A DNA stretch of 64,000 nt from Methylocystis echinoides (GTDB lineage Bacteria; Pseudomonadota; Alphaproteobacteria; Rhizobiales; Beijerinckiaceae). Positions 1 through 9,719 of the stretch are shown in pieces (within the stretch, counting starts at the first letter, position 1; the number at the start of each line of letters is the position of its first letter). The notes beneath the pieces were generated by a model. It worked only from the letters and a program-made list of their open reading frames with translations. It searched no databases and had not been told where the DNA came from. The position numbers and the translations under genes were made by a program. The stretch covers positions 1,378,501 through 1,442,500 of the forward strand of contig NZ_CP156084.1 in NCBI RefSeq assembly GCF_040687965.1, read 5' to 3'.

Positions 1-1
1 G

Positions 2-787
2 AAGATTTCGACCGGAAAGGCCGAGAACAAATTCGGCGTCCCGCTCTCGCGCGCCCGCGAGGTTTACGCCCGGGCTGCAAAACTTCCGGGGATCAGGGTT
101 TGCGGCGCGGACATGCATATCGGCTCGCAGCTCACCGACCTCGCGCCCTTCGACGAGGCCTTTTCGCTGCTGGCGGAACTCGTCAGGGACCTGCGCGCCG
201 ACGGCCATGACATTAGCCATGTCGACCTCGGCGGCGGACTCGGCATCCCCTATCACGAGGGCGACGATCCGCAGTCCTATCACCCCGAGCGCTACGCCGA
301 GATCGTGCGGCGCCATTTCGGCGGGCTCGGCTGCAAGCTCGTCTTCGAACCCGGGCGCCTCATCGTCGGCAACGCCGGCGTGCTGGTCACGCGCGTGATT
401 TACGTCAAGCGGGGCGAGGCCAAGACTTTCCTCATCGTCGATACGGGGATGAACGACCTCGTCCGCCCGACGCTCTATGACGCCTGGCACGACATCATCC
501 CCGTTCGCGAGCCGGTGGACCGCCGGGAGATCATTGTGGACGTCGTCGGGCCGGTCTGCGAGACGGGAGACTATGTCGCGCTCGACCGGAAGCTGCCGGA
601 GGCGCTCCCCGGCGAGCTGCTGGCCGTCCTCACCTCCGGCGCCTATGGCGCGGTGCAGGCGGGAACCTACAACACCCGCCCGCTGATCCCCGAGGTTCTG
701 GTCGACGGCGACCGTTTCGCGATCATCCGCCCGCGTCCGAGCGTCGAGGAGCTCATCGCGCTGGATCGCGCGCCCGACTGGATTTGA
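2..787 (+). CDS. lysA: Diaminopimelate decarboxylase, 5'-truncated by the window edge
   Basis: This PLP enzyme decarboxylates meso-diaminopimelate to L-lysine, the last step of lysine synthesis. The reading frame is open from base 2, so the start codon and the PLP-lysine region lie upstream of the window; 261 codons remain of a family of about 420. The visible part carries the family's landmarks in order: HIGSQ, the phosphate-binding glycine loop GGGLGIPY, EPGR, the catalytic-cysteine motif CETGDY, and the SGAYG..YN segment near the C-terminus. No frameshift is seen. The next gene is convergent, so lysA ends its transcription unit here. Identification is secure; only the N-terminus is unseen. 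Confidence 0.96.
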   Translation, partial: KISTGKAENKFGVPLSRAREVYARAAKLPGIRVCGADMHIGSQLTDLAPFDEAFSLLAELVRDLRADGHDISHVDLGGGLGIPYHEGDDPQSYHPERYAEIVRRHFGGLGCKLVFEPGRLIVGNAGVLVTRVIYVKRGEAKTFLIVDTGMNDLVRPTLYDAWHDIIPVREPVDRREIIVDVVGPVCETGDYVALDRKLPEALPGELLAVLTSGAYGAVQAGTYNTRPLIPEVLVDGDRFAIIRPRPSVEELIALDRAPDWI

Positions 788-826
788 CTGGGCCGGGCGC
801 AGCGCAACCCGAGGGTCCGCGCAGCT

Positions 827-3103
827 TTACAGCGCCCTGCGTCTCATGCTCCGCATGAGCCCCGCGATCAGGTGATCCTTGTCATGGATGCGCAGGCAGA
901 GACGGCGCGCAATCAGGCTGTGAAACGCCAAGGCCAGATGCGGATGCGTCTCCTCCAGGCGCCGAACGTCGGCTGGCGCGACACGAATAATCCGGCAATC
1001 CGTCTCGGCGCGGACCGTCGCGGTGCGGGGTCCGCCGGTGTAGAAGCCCAGCTCCCCGACCATCGTCCCCGCCACCAGCGTGCGGACCCGCATCGGCGCC
1101 CTGCCCTCATAAGAGACCAGGACGCTCGCCCTCCCGCTCTCGATGAAGGCGAGGTCGTCCGTGACCGCGCCTTGCGTCATCAGCTCCGCCCCCGCCGGGA
1201 TGTCGCCCATTGTGAAATGGTCCAGGAAGACGCGGGCCGTCTCGGGCCCGAATTGGGCCGCGAGCGTCGCTGAAAGGGTTTCCGGCTCGCATCGTTCGCC
1301 GCCGGCCGCTGCAAGGGCGCGCTCCTCGCACCATTCCAGCGCCTCGTCGAGCGACGGCGCGAAGACCGGCGTTGCGCCATCGGGGCGATGCGCCTTGCGC
1401 AGCCGCGCGGCGATCTCGTCGGGCATGGCCGCGAACAGGACCCCTATGTTTCTTTCAGCGGCGACTTCGCAGATTCGCTCAAAGGAAGAGACCGCCGAAC
1501 TGTCGACGCCGTCGACCCCGCCGAGATCGAGAATGAGCCAGCGCAGGTCCTTCGTCCGGTCGATTTCGGCGCGGACGGCCTTCAACAGGCGATTGGCGAC
1601 TCCGAAAAACAGAAACCCCTGCAGATAGAGAACGAGCCGCTCCTGCGCCGTACGCCACAAAAGCTCCCGGTCGCCGTGCGCGCGCCAAACATTGCTGACG
1701 GCGACGTCGCCGAAATAGCGCGCCCGCACCGGCGCGCCGAGGCCGTAGGTGACGGTGAAATGCACGCATCCGATCACGACCCCCGCAAATATGCCGACGA
1801 TCACGTCGTAATGCACGGAAAGCGCGACGACGATCGGGATGGCGGCCCATTCGCCCAGGGGCATTTTCGCTTTTGTCTGGTAGACCCATTTGTAGAGCAG
1901 GCTCAAGCCCAGAAAGAACAGCAGGCCGCCGAGCGCCGTCACCGGGATGACGCCGAGAACGGACGGAAAAACAAATGGCAGAACGCCAGTGAGCAGCGTG
2001 GCGAGCAGGGGGGCGAGCCGGCTCTGCGCGCCCGCCTCCTGCAACGTCATGCTGCGGGCGAAGGTGACGAAGCCGATCGTGCCGCCGGCGAGCCCGCTCG
2101 CCAAGGACGAGAGCCCCCCGGCGACGAGCTCGCGATCGATGCGCGCTTCCCGCCGCGTCGCGGTCTCCAGGCCGGTCGCCGTGAGCAGGAGGCTGATCGG
2201 GCAAACGAGGGCGAGAACGACGAGCGCAAGAGCCTGATGCGAAAGGGCCGTCCAGTCGACATGCGCCAGCGTGTCCCAACGCCAGGGAATGGATGGCTCC
2301 AGATTTGACGGAAAGGCGATGAGCCACCCCCCCGCGCGCTGCGCCGCGAGGCCGACGCCGAGGAAGCCGAAGACCGCGTGGTGGGCGAAGATGCAAAGGG
2401 CGATGAGGGTGGGGAGAACGAAGGGCGACCGCGCGCGCGGGGCGACATAGCCGAACGCGCCCGCCATCGCGGCCATGGCGGCGAGACGGAGATTGGCGGC
2501 CGGGTCCGAAAACATGTCGAGGCCCGGCGGCCGCCCGAGCGCGACCCGCAGCCCGCCCGCTGCAAGGATCCATCCCGTCGTCCCGACGAAGCCGGCCATG
2601 ACCTGCAGCGGCATGAGACGAACGATCGCGCCCGCGCGTCCCAGCCCGAGGCAAAGAAGGGATGCGCCCGCAACGACGCCGGCGATCGCCATGCCGACAA
2701 TCACGGTGGCGAGAAGCGACCGCGGCTCGGCCTCCCGTCCCATTTCGCCCGCGATCGCCGCCGCAACCATCGCCATGATGGCGGTGGCGTTGTTGTCGAG
2801 CGTGCCGCAGGCGAAACGAAACGAGCTCGCCAGGCCGGTCACGAGACCTGCGACAAGGCTGGTGACGAGCATCGCCGCGAGCCCGGCCGGCCGGCCAAAC
2901 GCCAGCGGCCCGGAATAGACCAGCGCCGTATAGGAGAGCAGATAGGTCGCCGAAACAGGGAAGAGGACGAGCGCCGAAAGCGTGTCCCCGACCAGAGCTT
3001 TCAGCCTGCCCGAAATGGCTCGGACCCCGTCCAGCCGGGAACGCCCGACGTTGTCGTCCGCGGTCCGATGGTCGCCCGGCGGCGCGCTGTGTTCATTCAG
3101 CAT
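827..3103 (-). CDS. SulP/SLC26 anion transporter with STAS and cyclic-nucleotide-binding domains
   Basis: This 758-residue protein is predicted to sit in the inner membrane and move anions such as sulfate, bicarbonate or a dicarboxylate; the substrate cannot be read from sequence. Residues about 40-455 are hydrophobic, with the SulP pattern of 10-14 segments. A STAS domain follows at about 488-595 (VDSSAVSSF is the conserved loop). A cyclic-nucleotide-binding domain occupies about 625-730, with the phosphate-binding cassette GELGFYTGGPRTATV. Ordinary SulP proteins end after STAS (about 500-600 residues), so the extra domain suggests direct gating by cAMP or another nucleotide. The gene stands alone, convergent with lysA. 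Family assignment is strong; ligand control is inference. Confidence 0.9.
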   Translation of the reverse strand: MLNEHSAPPGDHRTADDNVGRSRLDGVRAISGRLKALVGDTLSALVLFPVSATYLLSYTALVYSGPLAFGRPAGLAAMLVTSLVAGLVTGLASSFRFACGTLDNNATAIMAMVAAAIAGEMGREAEPRSLLATVIVGMAIAGVVAGASLLCLGLGRAGAIVRLMPLQVMAGFVGTTGWILAAGGLRVALGRPPGLDMFSDPAANLRLAAMAAMAGAFGYVAPRARSPFVLPTLIALCIFAHHAVFGFLGVGLAAQRAGGWLIAFPSNLEPSIPWRWDTLAHVDWTALSHQALALVVLALVCPISLLLTATGLETATRREARIDRELVAGGLSSLASGLAGGTIGFVTFARSMTLQEAGAQSRLAPLLATLLTGVLPFVFPSVLGVIPVTALGGLLFFLGLSLLYKWVYQTKAKMPLGEWAAIPIVVALSVHYDVIVGIFAGVVIGCVHFTVTYGLGAPVRARYFGDVAVSNVWRAHGDRELLWRTAQERLVLYLQGFLFFGVANRLLKAVRAEIDRTKDLRWLILDLGGVDGVDSSAVSSFERICEVAAERNIGVLFAAMPDEIAARLRKAHRPDGATPVFAPSLDEALEWCEERALAAAGGERCEPETLSATLAAQFGPETARVFLDHFTMGDIPAGAELMTQGAVTDDLAFIESGRASVLVSYEGRAPMRVRTLVAGTMVGELGFYTGGPRTATVRAETDCRIIRVAPADVRRLEETHPHLALAFHSLIARRLCLRIHDKDHLIAGLMRSMRRRAL

Positions 3104-3222
3104 TAATCACATTTGACCGCGTTGAAGCCGGACGGCGCGCGGGTTTCCCAGTGTAGACACCCGCGCGATTTTCCAGACATGAGAACCGGCGCCTTGACGT
3201 TTTTAACTTGCGCATACGACAA

Positions 3223-4233
3223 TCAAATTTGCAGCGGCCCATACTTGGCGCGATAGTCCCGATACCATTCGACCAGCGACTTCACGCCCTCCTCGACCGG
3301 GGTCTGCGGCCGATACCCAGTGAGCCGCTCCAAGAGGTCGGCGGAGGCGAAGGTGCGCGGCGCGTCGCCTTTCTGCATGTCGAGATAATTGCGGATCGCT
3401 TTTTTGCCGACGACCTTTTCCAGCGTATCGATGAAGTCGAGAAGCTGTACGGGCGCGCCGCCGCCGATATTCACCACGCGCCAGGGCGCAACGGGAGAGA
3501 CGGAAGGGTCGCCGGCGTCGCGCTCGGGGACGCAGTCGACGAGCCGCGCCACCGCCTCGACGAGATCGTCGACATAGGTGAAGTCGCGCGACATGTTTCC
3601 GTGATTGTAGACGTCGATCGGGCGCCCGGCTTCGATGGCGTCGAGAAACTTCAACGGCGCCATGTCGGGGCGGCCCCAGGGGCCATAGACGGTAAAGAAG
3701 CGGAACAGCGTGGTCGGGATCGCCCATAGATGCGCATAGGAATGCGCCATGACCTCGCCGGCCTTCTTGCTCGCCGCATAGAGGGTCAGCGGATGGTCGG
3801 TGCGGTCGTCCTCGAAAAACGGCACGGTCGGGTTTGCGCCATAGACGGAGCTGGTCGAGGCGATGAGCAGATGGCGCGGCTTGAGGAGGCGCGCGATTTC
3901 CATCACGTTGAAAGCGCCGACGAGATTGGATTCGACATAGGCGCGCGGATTTTCGAGGCTGTAGCGCACGCCGGCCTGGGCGGCGAGGTGGATGATGACG
4001 TCCGGGGCGCTCTGCTCCGCGGCGTCCGTGAGCGCCGCCATATCTTCGAGCATGGCGACATTGTCGTGGTAGGTCTCATGCTGGAGAAGGATGTCGCGCC
4101 GCGCCTGTTTCAGCCGCGGATCGTAATAGGGCGTCAGCCCATCGAAGCCGTCGACCGTATGGCCCGCGGCCAGCAGCCGCCGCGCCAGATGAAAGCCGAC
4201 GAATCCGGCCGCGCCAGTGATGAAAATGCGCAT
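3223..4233 (-). CDS. UDP-glucuronate 4-epimerase family NAD-dependent epimerase
   Basis: This 336-residue extended short-chain dehydrogenase probably converts UDP-glucuronate to UDP-galacturonate for capsule, LPS or exopolysaccharide synthesis. It has the NAD-binding motif GAAGFVG at residues 7-13 and the catalytic pair Y152/K156 (YAASK). GVRYSLENP and [14 protein letters not shown] are typical of the CapI/LspL-type glucuronate epimerases. The frame is open for 45 codons upstream, but MRIFITG at 4233 is the family N-terminus, so that start is used. It is divergent from the cytochrome b gene and far from the large glycan operon at 54-62 kb. A related UDP-sugar substrate is possible. Confidence 0.88.
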   Translation of the reverse strand: MRIFITGAAGFVGFHLARRLLAAGHTVDGFDGLTPYYDPRLKQARRDILLQHETYHDNVAMLEDMAALTDAAEQSAPDVIIHLAAQAGVRYSLENPRAYVESNLVGAFNVMEIARLLKPRHLLIASTSSVYGANPTVPFFEDDRTDHPLTLYAASKKAGEVMAHSYAHLWAIPTTLFRFFTVYGPWGRPDMAPLKFLDAIEAGRPIDVYNHGNMSRDFTYVDDLVEAVARLVDCVPERDAGDPSVSPVAPWRVVNIGGGAPVQLLDFIDTLEKVVGKKAIRNYLDMQKGDAPRTFASADLLERLTGYRPQTPVEEGVKSLVEWYRDYRAKYGPLQI

Positions 4234-4345
4234 GCGTCGCCTTAAGATTGACGAGACGGGCGGCAAGTCCGGTTCTCGTCTTTGATCAATCCCCGCCGGG
4301 CTGTCAACGACGGGCGGGGCGCCCCGGCAGGATGCGGAGCCGAGC

Positions 4346-4951
4346 GTGAAGGAAGAAAAGCATGTCATTCACCCGCTCGCGTTGCGGGTGCTGCACTGGG
4401 TGAACGCGCTCGCCGTCATCATCATGATCTTGAGCGGCTGGCGCATCTATGACGCCGCGCCGATCTGGAATTTCGAGTTTCCGCGCGGCCTCACCCTCGG
4501 CGGCTGGCTCGCGGGCGCGCTCGCCTGGCATTTCGCCGCCATGTGGCTGCTCGGCGCAAATCTCGTCGCCTATCTTCTTTACGGCGTGCTCACGGGCCAT
4601 TTTCGGCGTCGCCTGCTCCCGCTCTCGCTCGCCGGCGCCTGGCGCGACATTCGTGACGCCGTCGCCGGAGAAACCGCGCATGCGCCGGGATGCTACACAG
4701 CGGCGCAGCGCATCGCCTATGTCTTTGCGATCCTCGCCATCGTCGTCGCCATCCTCTCCGGCCTCGCGCTGTGGAAGCCGGTGCAGCTGCAGGAACTCGC
4801 CGCCGTCATGGGCGGCTATGAGGGGGCGCGGCGGGTGCACTTCTTCGCAATGACCGCACTGGTTCTTTTCATTCTCCTGCATGTCGCGCTGGCGGTGAGC
4901 GTCAAGGGCGTGTTGCGGCCGATGGTGACGGGCCGAGCCGAACCGGAGTGA
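4346..4951 (+). CDS. Cytochrome b/b6-type membrane haem protein
   Basis: This 201-residue protein belongs to the cytochrome b561 / Ni,Fe-hydrogenase-type cytochrome b group, which passes electrons between quinone and a partner oxidoreductase. Four hydrophobic segments are visible at about 12-32, 50-75, 125-145 and 165-190. Histidines suitable as haem ligands occur in the first (LRVLHWVNA), second (AWHFAAMW) and last (HFFAMTA...LLHVAL). The start is GTG, with GGAG five bases upstream. No partner dehydrogenase, molybdoenzyme or cytochrome c lies beside it, so its redox partner is unknown. It is divergent from the epimerase and followed by a small secreted-protein gene. Confidence 0.82.
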   Translation: MKEEKHVIHPLALRVLHWVNALAVIIMILSGWRIYDAAPIWNFEFPRGLTLGGWLAGALAWHFAAMWLLGANLVAYLLYGVLTGHFRRRLLPLSLAGAWRDIRDAVAGETAHAPGCYTAAQRIAYVFAILAIVVAILSGLALWKPVQLQELAAVMGGYEGARRVHFFAMTALVLFILLHVALAVSVKGVLRPMVTGRAEPE

Positions 4952-5153
4952 CGCAGCGGCGTAAATTGCACTTTTTCGAGAAGGATGATGCTCGATCGCA
5001 ACTCAGAATAGCGGCCGCCGGAAAGCCGCCGCAATAAAAACGCCGCCGGGTCAATTGCTTGGCGCAACATCTCCTTCGTTTCGCGGCGTCATGGCGTCGG
5101 GCCAAGCCGGTTCGATTCGCCGGCGCGCGGGGGCGTTACCAGAGGGGATTTTC

Positions 5154-5357
5154 ATGATCCAAAATGAACCCTGCGTTAACGGCATTCTTGCCGCCGTTCT
5201 GTCGGCGAGCGTCATTCCTTTGCATGGCGCGCTGGCCAAGGAGAAATCGGCGAGGCTTCAAAAAGCCATCGGCAAGTCCGCAAATGTGAAGTCCGTATGG
5301 CCGGACGCCCCGACAATCGCGGTCGTGAAGCGACAAGCGCCGTCGCCGGCTCAGTAA
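5154..5357 (+). CDS. Small putative secreted protein, unknown function
   Basis: I do not recognise this 67-residue protein. The start is chosen for a good ribosome site (AGAGGGGA, about five bases before ATG). The first ~30 residues look like a signal peptide: a short N-terminus, the hydrophobic run [13 protein letters not shown], then an Ala-rich site (HGALAKE). The mature part is short, basic and without cysteine. Its stop codon overlaps the end of convergent truA by seven bases. The same frame is open further upstream to 5055, without a comparable ribosome site. It could be a chance ORF; the ribosome site and signal-like N-terminus are the only support. Confidence 0.45.
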   Translation: MIQNEPCVNGILAAVLSASVIPLHGALAKEKSARLQKAIGKSANVKSVWPDAPTIAVVKRQAPSPAQ

Positions 5358-6088
5358 TCGACCGCGACGAGATAGAGACCGTGCGGCGGCGCGACTTGTC
5401 CGCAGCGCGCACGGTCTTTCGCGACGAGGGCCGCTTCGAGATCGTCGGCGGTCCATTTGCCGGTCCCGACATGTTCCAGCGAACCGGCCATGGAGCGCAC
5501 CTGATTGTGCAGGAAGGAGCGGGCGCAGGTGACGATTTTGATGCGGTCGCCCTCACGGCGCACGTCGAGCCGCTCCAATGTCCGGATCGGCGAATTGGCC
5601 TGGCATTCCGAGGCGCGGAAGGTTGTGAAGTCGAAGCGACCGACGAGCCGTTGCGCCGCGGCGTGCATCGCTTCGGCGTCGAGCGGGCGCTTGACGTGCC
5701 AGGCGCGTCCGAGCGTCACGGTGAGCGGCGCGCGGCGATTGTCGATCACATAGCGGTAATGGCGGCGGATCGCTGAAAAGCGCGCTTCGAACGTCTCTGG
5801 AACCGCCCGCGCCGCGAGCACGGCGATCGGGTCGGGTTTCAAATGCGCATTGAGCGCGTCGCGCAGGCGATCGACCCGCCACTCGCGGACGAGATCGACA
5901 TGAGAGACCTGGCCGAGCGCGTGGACGCCGGCGTCCGTGCGACCCGCGCCGTGAATGACGGCGCGTTGGGCATTGATGGCGAGAACCGCCTCCTCCAGCC
6001 GCTGCTGCACGGAGACGCCGTTGGCCTGCCGCTGCCAGCCGACGAACGGCCCGCCGTCATATTCTATCGTCAGGGCGTAACGGGGCAT
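5351..6088 (-). CDS. truA: tRNA pseudouridine(38-40) synthase TruA
   Basis: TruA isomerises uridines 38-40 in the anticodon stem-loop of many tRNAs. The protein is 245 residues, the family's usual length, and begins [13 protein letters not shown]. The catalytic aspartate is D52 in GRTDAGVHA; the later FLHNQVRSM and GLYLV elements are also typical. It is the third gene of def-fmt-truA on the minus strand but is separated from fmt by 161 bases containing a palindromic repeat, so it may be expressed somewhat independently. Its 3' end overlaps the small convergent ORF by seven bases. Confidence 0.96.
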   Translation of the reverse strand: MPRYALTIEYDGGPFVGWQRQANGVSVQQRLEEAVLAINAQRAVIHGAGRTDAGVHALGQVSHVDLVREWRVDRLRDALNAHLKPDPIAVLAARAVPETFEARFSAIRRHYRYVIDNRRAPLTVTLGRAWHVKRPLDAEAMHAAAQRLVGRFDFTTFRASECQANSPIRTLERLDVRREGDRIKIVTCARSFLHNQVRSMAGSLEHVGTGKWTADDLEAALVAKDRARCGQVAPPHGLYLVAVDY

Positions 6089-6118
6089 TTAAGCGACGGG
6101 TTCGAACTGCCGAGGCGG

Positions 6119-6163
6119 CCTCGTCCTTCGAGACGCGAGCGTCGCTCGCTCCTCAGGATGAGG
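6119..6163. repeat. REP-like imperfect palindrome between fmt and truA
   Basis: The left arm starts CCTCGTCCTTCGAGACGC and the right arm ends CTCCTCAGGATGAGG, with core GAGCG/CGCTC. A weaker relative ending GACGCACGAGG follows to about 6231. The arms resemble the palindromes at 10997-11038 and 11072-11120, so this is a dispersed intergenic repeat family. In RNA it would form a long hairpin inside the fmt-truA transcript. Confidence 0.7.
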
Positions 6164-6249
6164 CCTGCGCGCTTGCCGCCAAGGACGACGTCCGAAAGGA
6201 GCCGCCGGAGACGGCGTCTCGACGCACGAGGGGCGACGCCACGCCTTTC

Positions 6250-7176
6250 TCATGCCAACACGGCGCCCCTGGCGAGCTGGCGGCCGCGCAGGAATTCCTC
6301 GATCCCCATCTCCCCCTTGCCGGCGCGCTGGACGCGCAGCAGGCGCAGCGCCCCCTCGCCGCAGGCGACGAGGCCTTCGTCGTCGAGAACCGCTCCCGGC
6401 GCGCCCTTGCCGTCCTCGATCTTCGTGCGCAACACTTTCACCCGCTCGCGGCCATGGCCGAGATCGGCCTCGAAAAAAGCCCCCGGAAAAGGCGCGAGGC
6501 CGCGCACGTGATTGTGCAGATCGCGCGCGCTCCGGCGCCAGTCGATGCGCGCTTCGGGTTTGTCGATCTTCTGGGCGTAGCAGGCGCCCTCTTCCCGCTG
6601 TGGCGTGAAGCGCAACTCGCCCTTGGCCAGAAGATCGAGCGCGTCGGCCATCAGCGGCGCGCCCAGCGCGGCGAGCCGGTCGTGCAGCTCGCCGGCCGTC
6701 ATGTCCGGGCCGATGGGAGTTTTGGCGGTCAACGCGACCGGACCGGTGTCGAGCCCCGCGTCCATCTTCATCACCTCGACGCCGGTCTCGGCGTCGCCGG
6801 CCATGATGGCGCGCTGGATCGGCGCCGCGCCGCGCCAGCGCGGCAGCAGCGATCCATGCAGATTGAGACATCCATGTTTCGGCGCGTCGAGGATCGGCTG
6901 CGGCAGCAAAAGCCCGTAGGCCGCGACCACCGCGACATCGGCGCCGAGCGATTTAAACGCTTCCTGCTCCTCGGCGCCGCGCAGGCTCTTCGGCGTGCGC
7001 ACGGGAAGCCCTTTGGCGTCGGCGAACTGATGAACGCTGGATTTCTTTTCCGACATTCCCCGTCCGGCGGGGCGCGGCGGCTGGGAATAGACCGCCGCGA
7101 CCTCATGGCCGCGGGCGCAAATCTCTTTCAGCAGCGCCGTCGCGAAGTCCGGCGTGCCCATGAAGATGAGGCGCAA
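6250..7176 (-). CDS. fmt: Methionyl-tRNA formyltransferase
   Basis: Fmt formylates the methionine on initiator tRNA using 10-formyltetrahydrofolate. The 308-residue protein starts MRLIFMGTPDFA. The active-site triad is N105, H107 (NLHGSLLPRWRGAAPIQ) and D143 (MDAGLDTGP). A C-terminal tRNA-binding domain follows from about residue 205. The start lies three bases after the def stop, so def and fmt are almost certainly co-transcribed and translationally linked, matching their roles at the two ends of N-terminal formyl-methionine processing. Confidence 0.97.
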   Translation of the reverse strand: MRLIFMGTPDFATALLKEICARGHEVAAVYSQPPRPAGRGMSEKKSSVHQFADAKGLPVRTPKSLRGAEEQEAFKSLGADVAVVAAYGLLLPQPILDAPKHGCLNLHGSLLPRWRGAAPIQRAIMAGDAETGVEVMKMDAGLDTGPVALTAKTPIGPDMTAGELHDRLAALGAPLMADALDLLAKGELRFTPQREEGACYAQKIDKPEARIDWRRSARDLHNHVRGLAPFPGAFFEADLGHGRERVKVLRTKIEDGKGAPGAVLDDEGLVACGEGALRLLRVQRAGKGEMGIEEFLRGRQLARGAVLA

Positions 7177-7179
7177 TCG

Positions 7180-7743
7180 TCAGGCCCCGGCTTCTTCCGA
7201 CTGGCGGGCGGCCTCGCGGCGCTGGGCCGCGATCTCGTCGAAGCGGGCCGCCTTCGCGAATTTCTTCACGACGCGCTCGCGTTTCAGGCGCGAGATATTG
7301 TCGATGAAGAGCCCGCCCTCGAGATGTTCGAGCTCATGCTGCACGACGGTCGCCAGCAGGCCGGCGGCGTCGAACTCCTGCGTCTTGCCGGCGCGGTCCA
7401 GATGGCGGACCCTGACCAGGGCCGGCCGCTTCACGTCGTCGAAATAATCCGGCACCGAGAGGCAGCCCTCGTTGTAGGAGGAAAGCTCCTCGGAGGCCCA
7501 GACGATCTCCGGATTGATGAGGAACAGCGGGTCGCGCTCCTCCTCGGACTTGCCGATGTCGACGACGACCATGCGCTTGGCCACGGCGACCTGAATGGCC
7601 GCGAGCCCGATGCCGGGCGCGGCGTACATGGTCTCCAGCATGTCGTCGAGAATCGTCAAGATCTCGGCGTTCACCCGCTCGACAGGGTCGGAGATCTTGC
7701 GCAGGCGCGGGTCGGGAAGGGTGAGGATCGGCAAAAGAGCCAT
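7180..7743 (-). CDS. def: Peptide deformylase
   Basis: This metallohydrolase removes the N-formyl group from nascent proteins. It is 187 residues long and has the three family motifs: GIGLAAIQV near residue 45, EGCLSVP with the metal-binding cysteine near 93, and QHELEHLEG near 135. The third normally reads HExxD-H; here glutamate replaces aspartate before the second histidine (HELEH), a mild variant that keeps all metal ligands. The C-terminus is a charged Lys/Arg/Glu-rich tail. It is the first gene of the def-fmt-truA unit. Confidence 0.96.
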   Translation of the reverse strand: MALLPILTLPDPRLRKISDPVERVNAEILTILDDMLETMYAAPGIGLAAIQVAVAKRMVVVDIGKSEEERDPLFLINPEIVWASEELSSYNEGCLSVPDYFDDVKRPALVRVRHLDRAGKTQEFDAAGLLATVVQHELEHLEGGLFIDNISRLKRERVVKKFAKAARFDEIAAQRREAARQSEEAGA

Positions 7744-7919
7744 AGTCGGTTTCTTTTAGGGTTCGCCGCATGTCGCGGAACTTGAGGCTTTGCGCCAAGA
7801 GATAGGCGTGAGCGGCCTTTCCGTCAAATGGATCGCCTTTGCCTCAAGGCCCGAGACGGCTAACATGAGCCGGTTCGGCCGAAGCGGTTGCGCGTAACGG
7901 CCGAGGGGAGGGTCGATCC

Positions 7920-8480
7920 ATGGCGTTACTGGTTTTTCTCGGCCTCGTCGCCGCCGTCGGCTTGTGGCTCGTCGGCGTCTACAACGGGCTCGTCAATCTG
8001 CGGCAGCGCTCGCGCCAGGCCTTCTCCGATATCGCCGTCCAGCTGAAGCAACGCCACGACCTGGTTCCCAATCTCGTGGAGACCGTGAAGGGCTACGCGA
8101 CCCACGAAAAGACCACGCTCGAGGACGTGATCCGGGCCCGCAACGCCGCCGTCGCCGCTTCGGGACCCAATGCGCAGGGCGCCGCCGAGGGGGCGCTCAC
8201 GGGCGCGCTCTCCCGCCTCATCGCGCTGTCCGAGGCCTATCCGGACCTCAAGGCCAATCAGAACTTTCAAGAGCTGCAGGGAGAACTTGCCGATATCGAG
8301 AACAAGATCGCGGCGGCGCGGCGCTTCCTCAACAATACGGTCGCCGAATATAACGCCACCCGCGAGGGCTTTCCCGGCTTCCTGATCGCCCAGCGTTTCG
8401 GTTTCGAGCCCATGGATTATTTCAATCTCGACGCCGCCGAGCAGAAGGCGATCGAAGCCGCGCCGAAGGTGCAGTTCTGA
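7920..8480 (+). CDS. LemA family membrane-anchored protein
   Basis: The protein is 186 residues: one N-terminal membrane anchor (about residues 2-24, followed by YNGLVNLR) and then a helical LemA domain. LVPNLVETVKGYATHE and the ending FNLDAAEQKAI..PKVQF are diagnostic. The biochemical role of LemA proteins is not established. In many bacteria lemA sits directly before an M48 protease gene or a TPM-domain gene, as it does here (119 bases before the M48 gene), which suggests a role in envelope quality control. The start ATG follows GAGGGTCG. Confidence 0.93.
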   Translation: MALLVFLGLVAAVGLWLVGVYNGLVNLRQRSRQAFSDIAVQLKQRHDLVPNLVETVKGYATHEKTTLEDVIRARNAAVAASGPNAQGAAEGALTGALSRLIALSEAYPDLKANQNFQELQGELADIENKIAAARRFLNNTVAEYNATREGFPGFLIAQRFGFEPMDYFNLDAAEQKAIEAAPKVQF

Positions 8481-8599
8481 ACTTTCACGGTGGCGACCGA
8501 GCGATGCGGCGGGCGGGCGGCTATCGCGCCGCGTCGAGCGCAATGACGGTGGCAGCAAGCGCGAGTCTATAAAACTCGCTTTTCGGACAAGACCCGCCC

Positions 8600-9709
8600 A
8601 TGTTCAAAGCCTATGGCCTCTATTCCCACATCCGCGCCAACCGGCTGAGGTCGGCCTTTCTGCTCGGCGGTTTCGTCGCGCTGCTTCTGGCGCTCATGTT
8701 CTCCTTCTCGCTGCTCTACGAGGCCGTCGCCTCGGGAGACGCGCCTTTCGACGTCATTCTCGCGCGGGCGAAAAGCGACTTTTTCTACAACTGGCCGGTG
8801 GGCGTCGCGGGGGCGGGCGCATGGTTCGTCATCGCCTATCTTTTCCATCAGCGGATGATCGACTTCGCCACCGGCGCCCGCGCCGTTAGCCGCGACGAAT
8901 CGCCCAGGCTCTACAATCTCCTGGAAAATCTCTGCATCTCGCGCGGCGTTCCGATCCCCGCGCTTCAGATCCTCGAAAGCGACGCGCTCAACGCCTATGC
9001 TTCCGGCTTGAAGGAGGGCGAATACAAGATCGCGGTGACGCGCGGCCTGCTGGTCGAGCTCACCGACGCCGAAATCGAGGCGGTGCTCGCCCATGAGCTG
9101 ACCCATATCCGCAACCGCGACGTTCAGCTCATGGTCATCGCGGTGATCTTCGCCGGCATTTTCGCCTTCGTGGCCGATCTCACGATCCGGCGGTGGGATT
9201 TCCCCTTCGGCTTTTCGCCCCACCGGCCGCCCGAGCGGGAGGATAATCGGCGCGAGAGCGGCGCGGGGCTCGCGATCCTCATCGCCCTGCTGGTCATCGC
9301 CTTGAGCTGGGGCGCCTCGGTGCTGATCCGCTTCGCGCTGTCGCGCTCGCGCGAGTTTCTCGCCGACGCGGGTTCTGTCGAGCTGACCAAGAACCCCGAC
9401 GCGATGATTTCCGCCTTGCGCAAGATCGAGGCGCATGCGGTCATCCCGGCGATGCCGTCGCGCATGCACGCCTTCTTCATCGAAAGCCCGGCGCGCGTGC
9501 AGGAGTCGGGCTGGTTCTCGACCCATCCGAGCGTGGACGAACGCGTGCGCGCGCTGATCGACTACGCTGGCGGGCGGGACGTGGCGATCGCGCCTTCGGC
9601 CGACTCGTCTCCGATCGAGGGCAACCTGGCGGAAGTTCCGGCGCCAGAAAGCGCCTTCCTGCCGCGCGACGGCCGCCATCCGCTCGATCCGCAGGGACCC
9701 TGGGGCTGA
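8600..9709 (+). CDS. M48 family zinc metalloprotease, membrane-bound
   Basis: This 369-residue protein is an HtpX/Ste24-like integral-membrane protease, probably degrading damaged membrane proteins. Hydrophobic segments lie at about 18-42 and 70-90, with another pair at 178-200 and 225-250 flanking the catalytic site. The zinc motif is HELTH at about residue 171 and the third ligand lies in [14 protein letters not shown] at about 255. The C-terminus is hydrophilic and ends DPQGPWG. It follows lemA on the same strand, a recurrent pairing. It is not the short HtpX form, so I leave the symbol empty. Confidence 0.92.
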   Translation: MFKAYGLYSHIRANRLRSAFLLGGFVALLLALMFSFSLLYEAVASGDAPFDVILARAKSDFFYNWPVGVAGAGAWFVIAYLFHQRMIDFATGARAVSRDESPRLYNLLENLCISRGVPIPALQILESDALNAYASGLKEGEYKIAVTRGLLVELTDAEIEAVLAHELTHIRNRDVQLMVIAVIFAGIFAFVADLTIRRWDFPFGFSPHRPPEREDNRRESGAGLAILIALLVIALSWGASVLIRFALSRSREFLADAGSVELTKNPDAMISALRKIEAHAVIPAMPSRMHAFFIESPARVQESGWFSTHPSVDERVRALIDYAGGRDVAIAPSADSSPIEGNLAEVPAPESAFLPRDGRHPLDPQGPWG

Positions 9710-9719
9710 TCGGGGGCGA

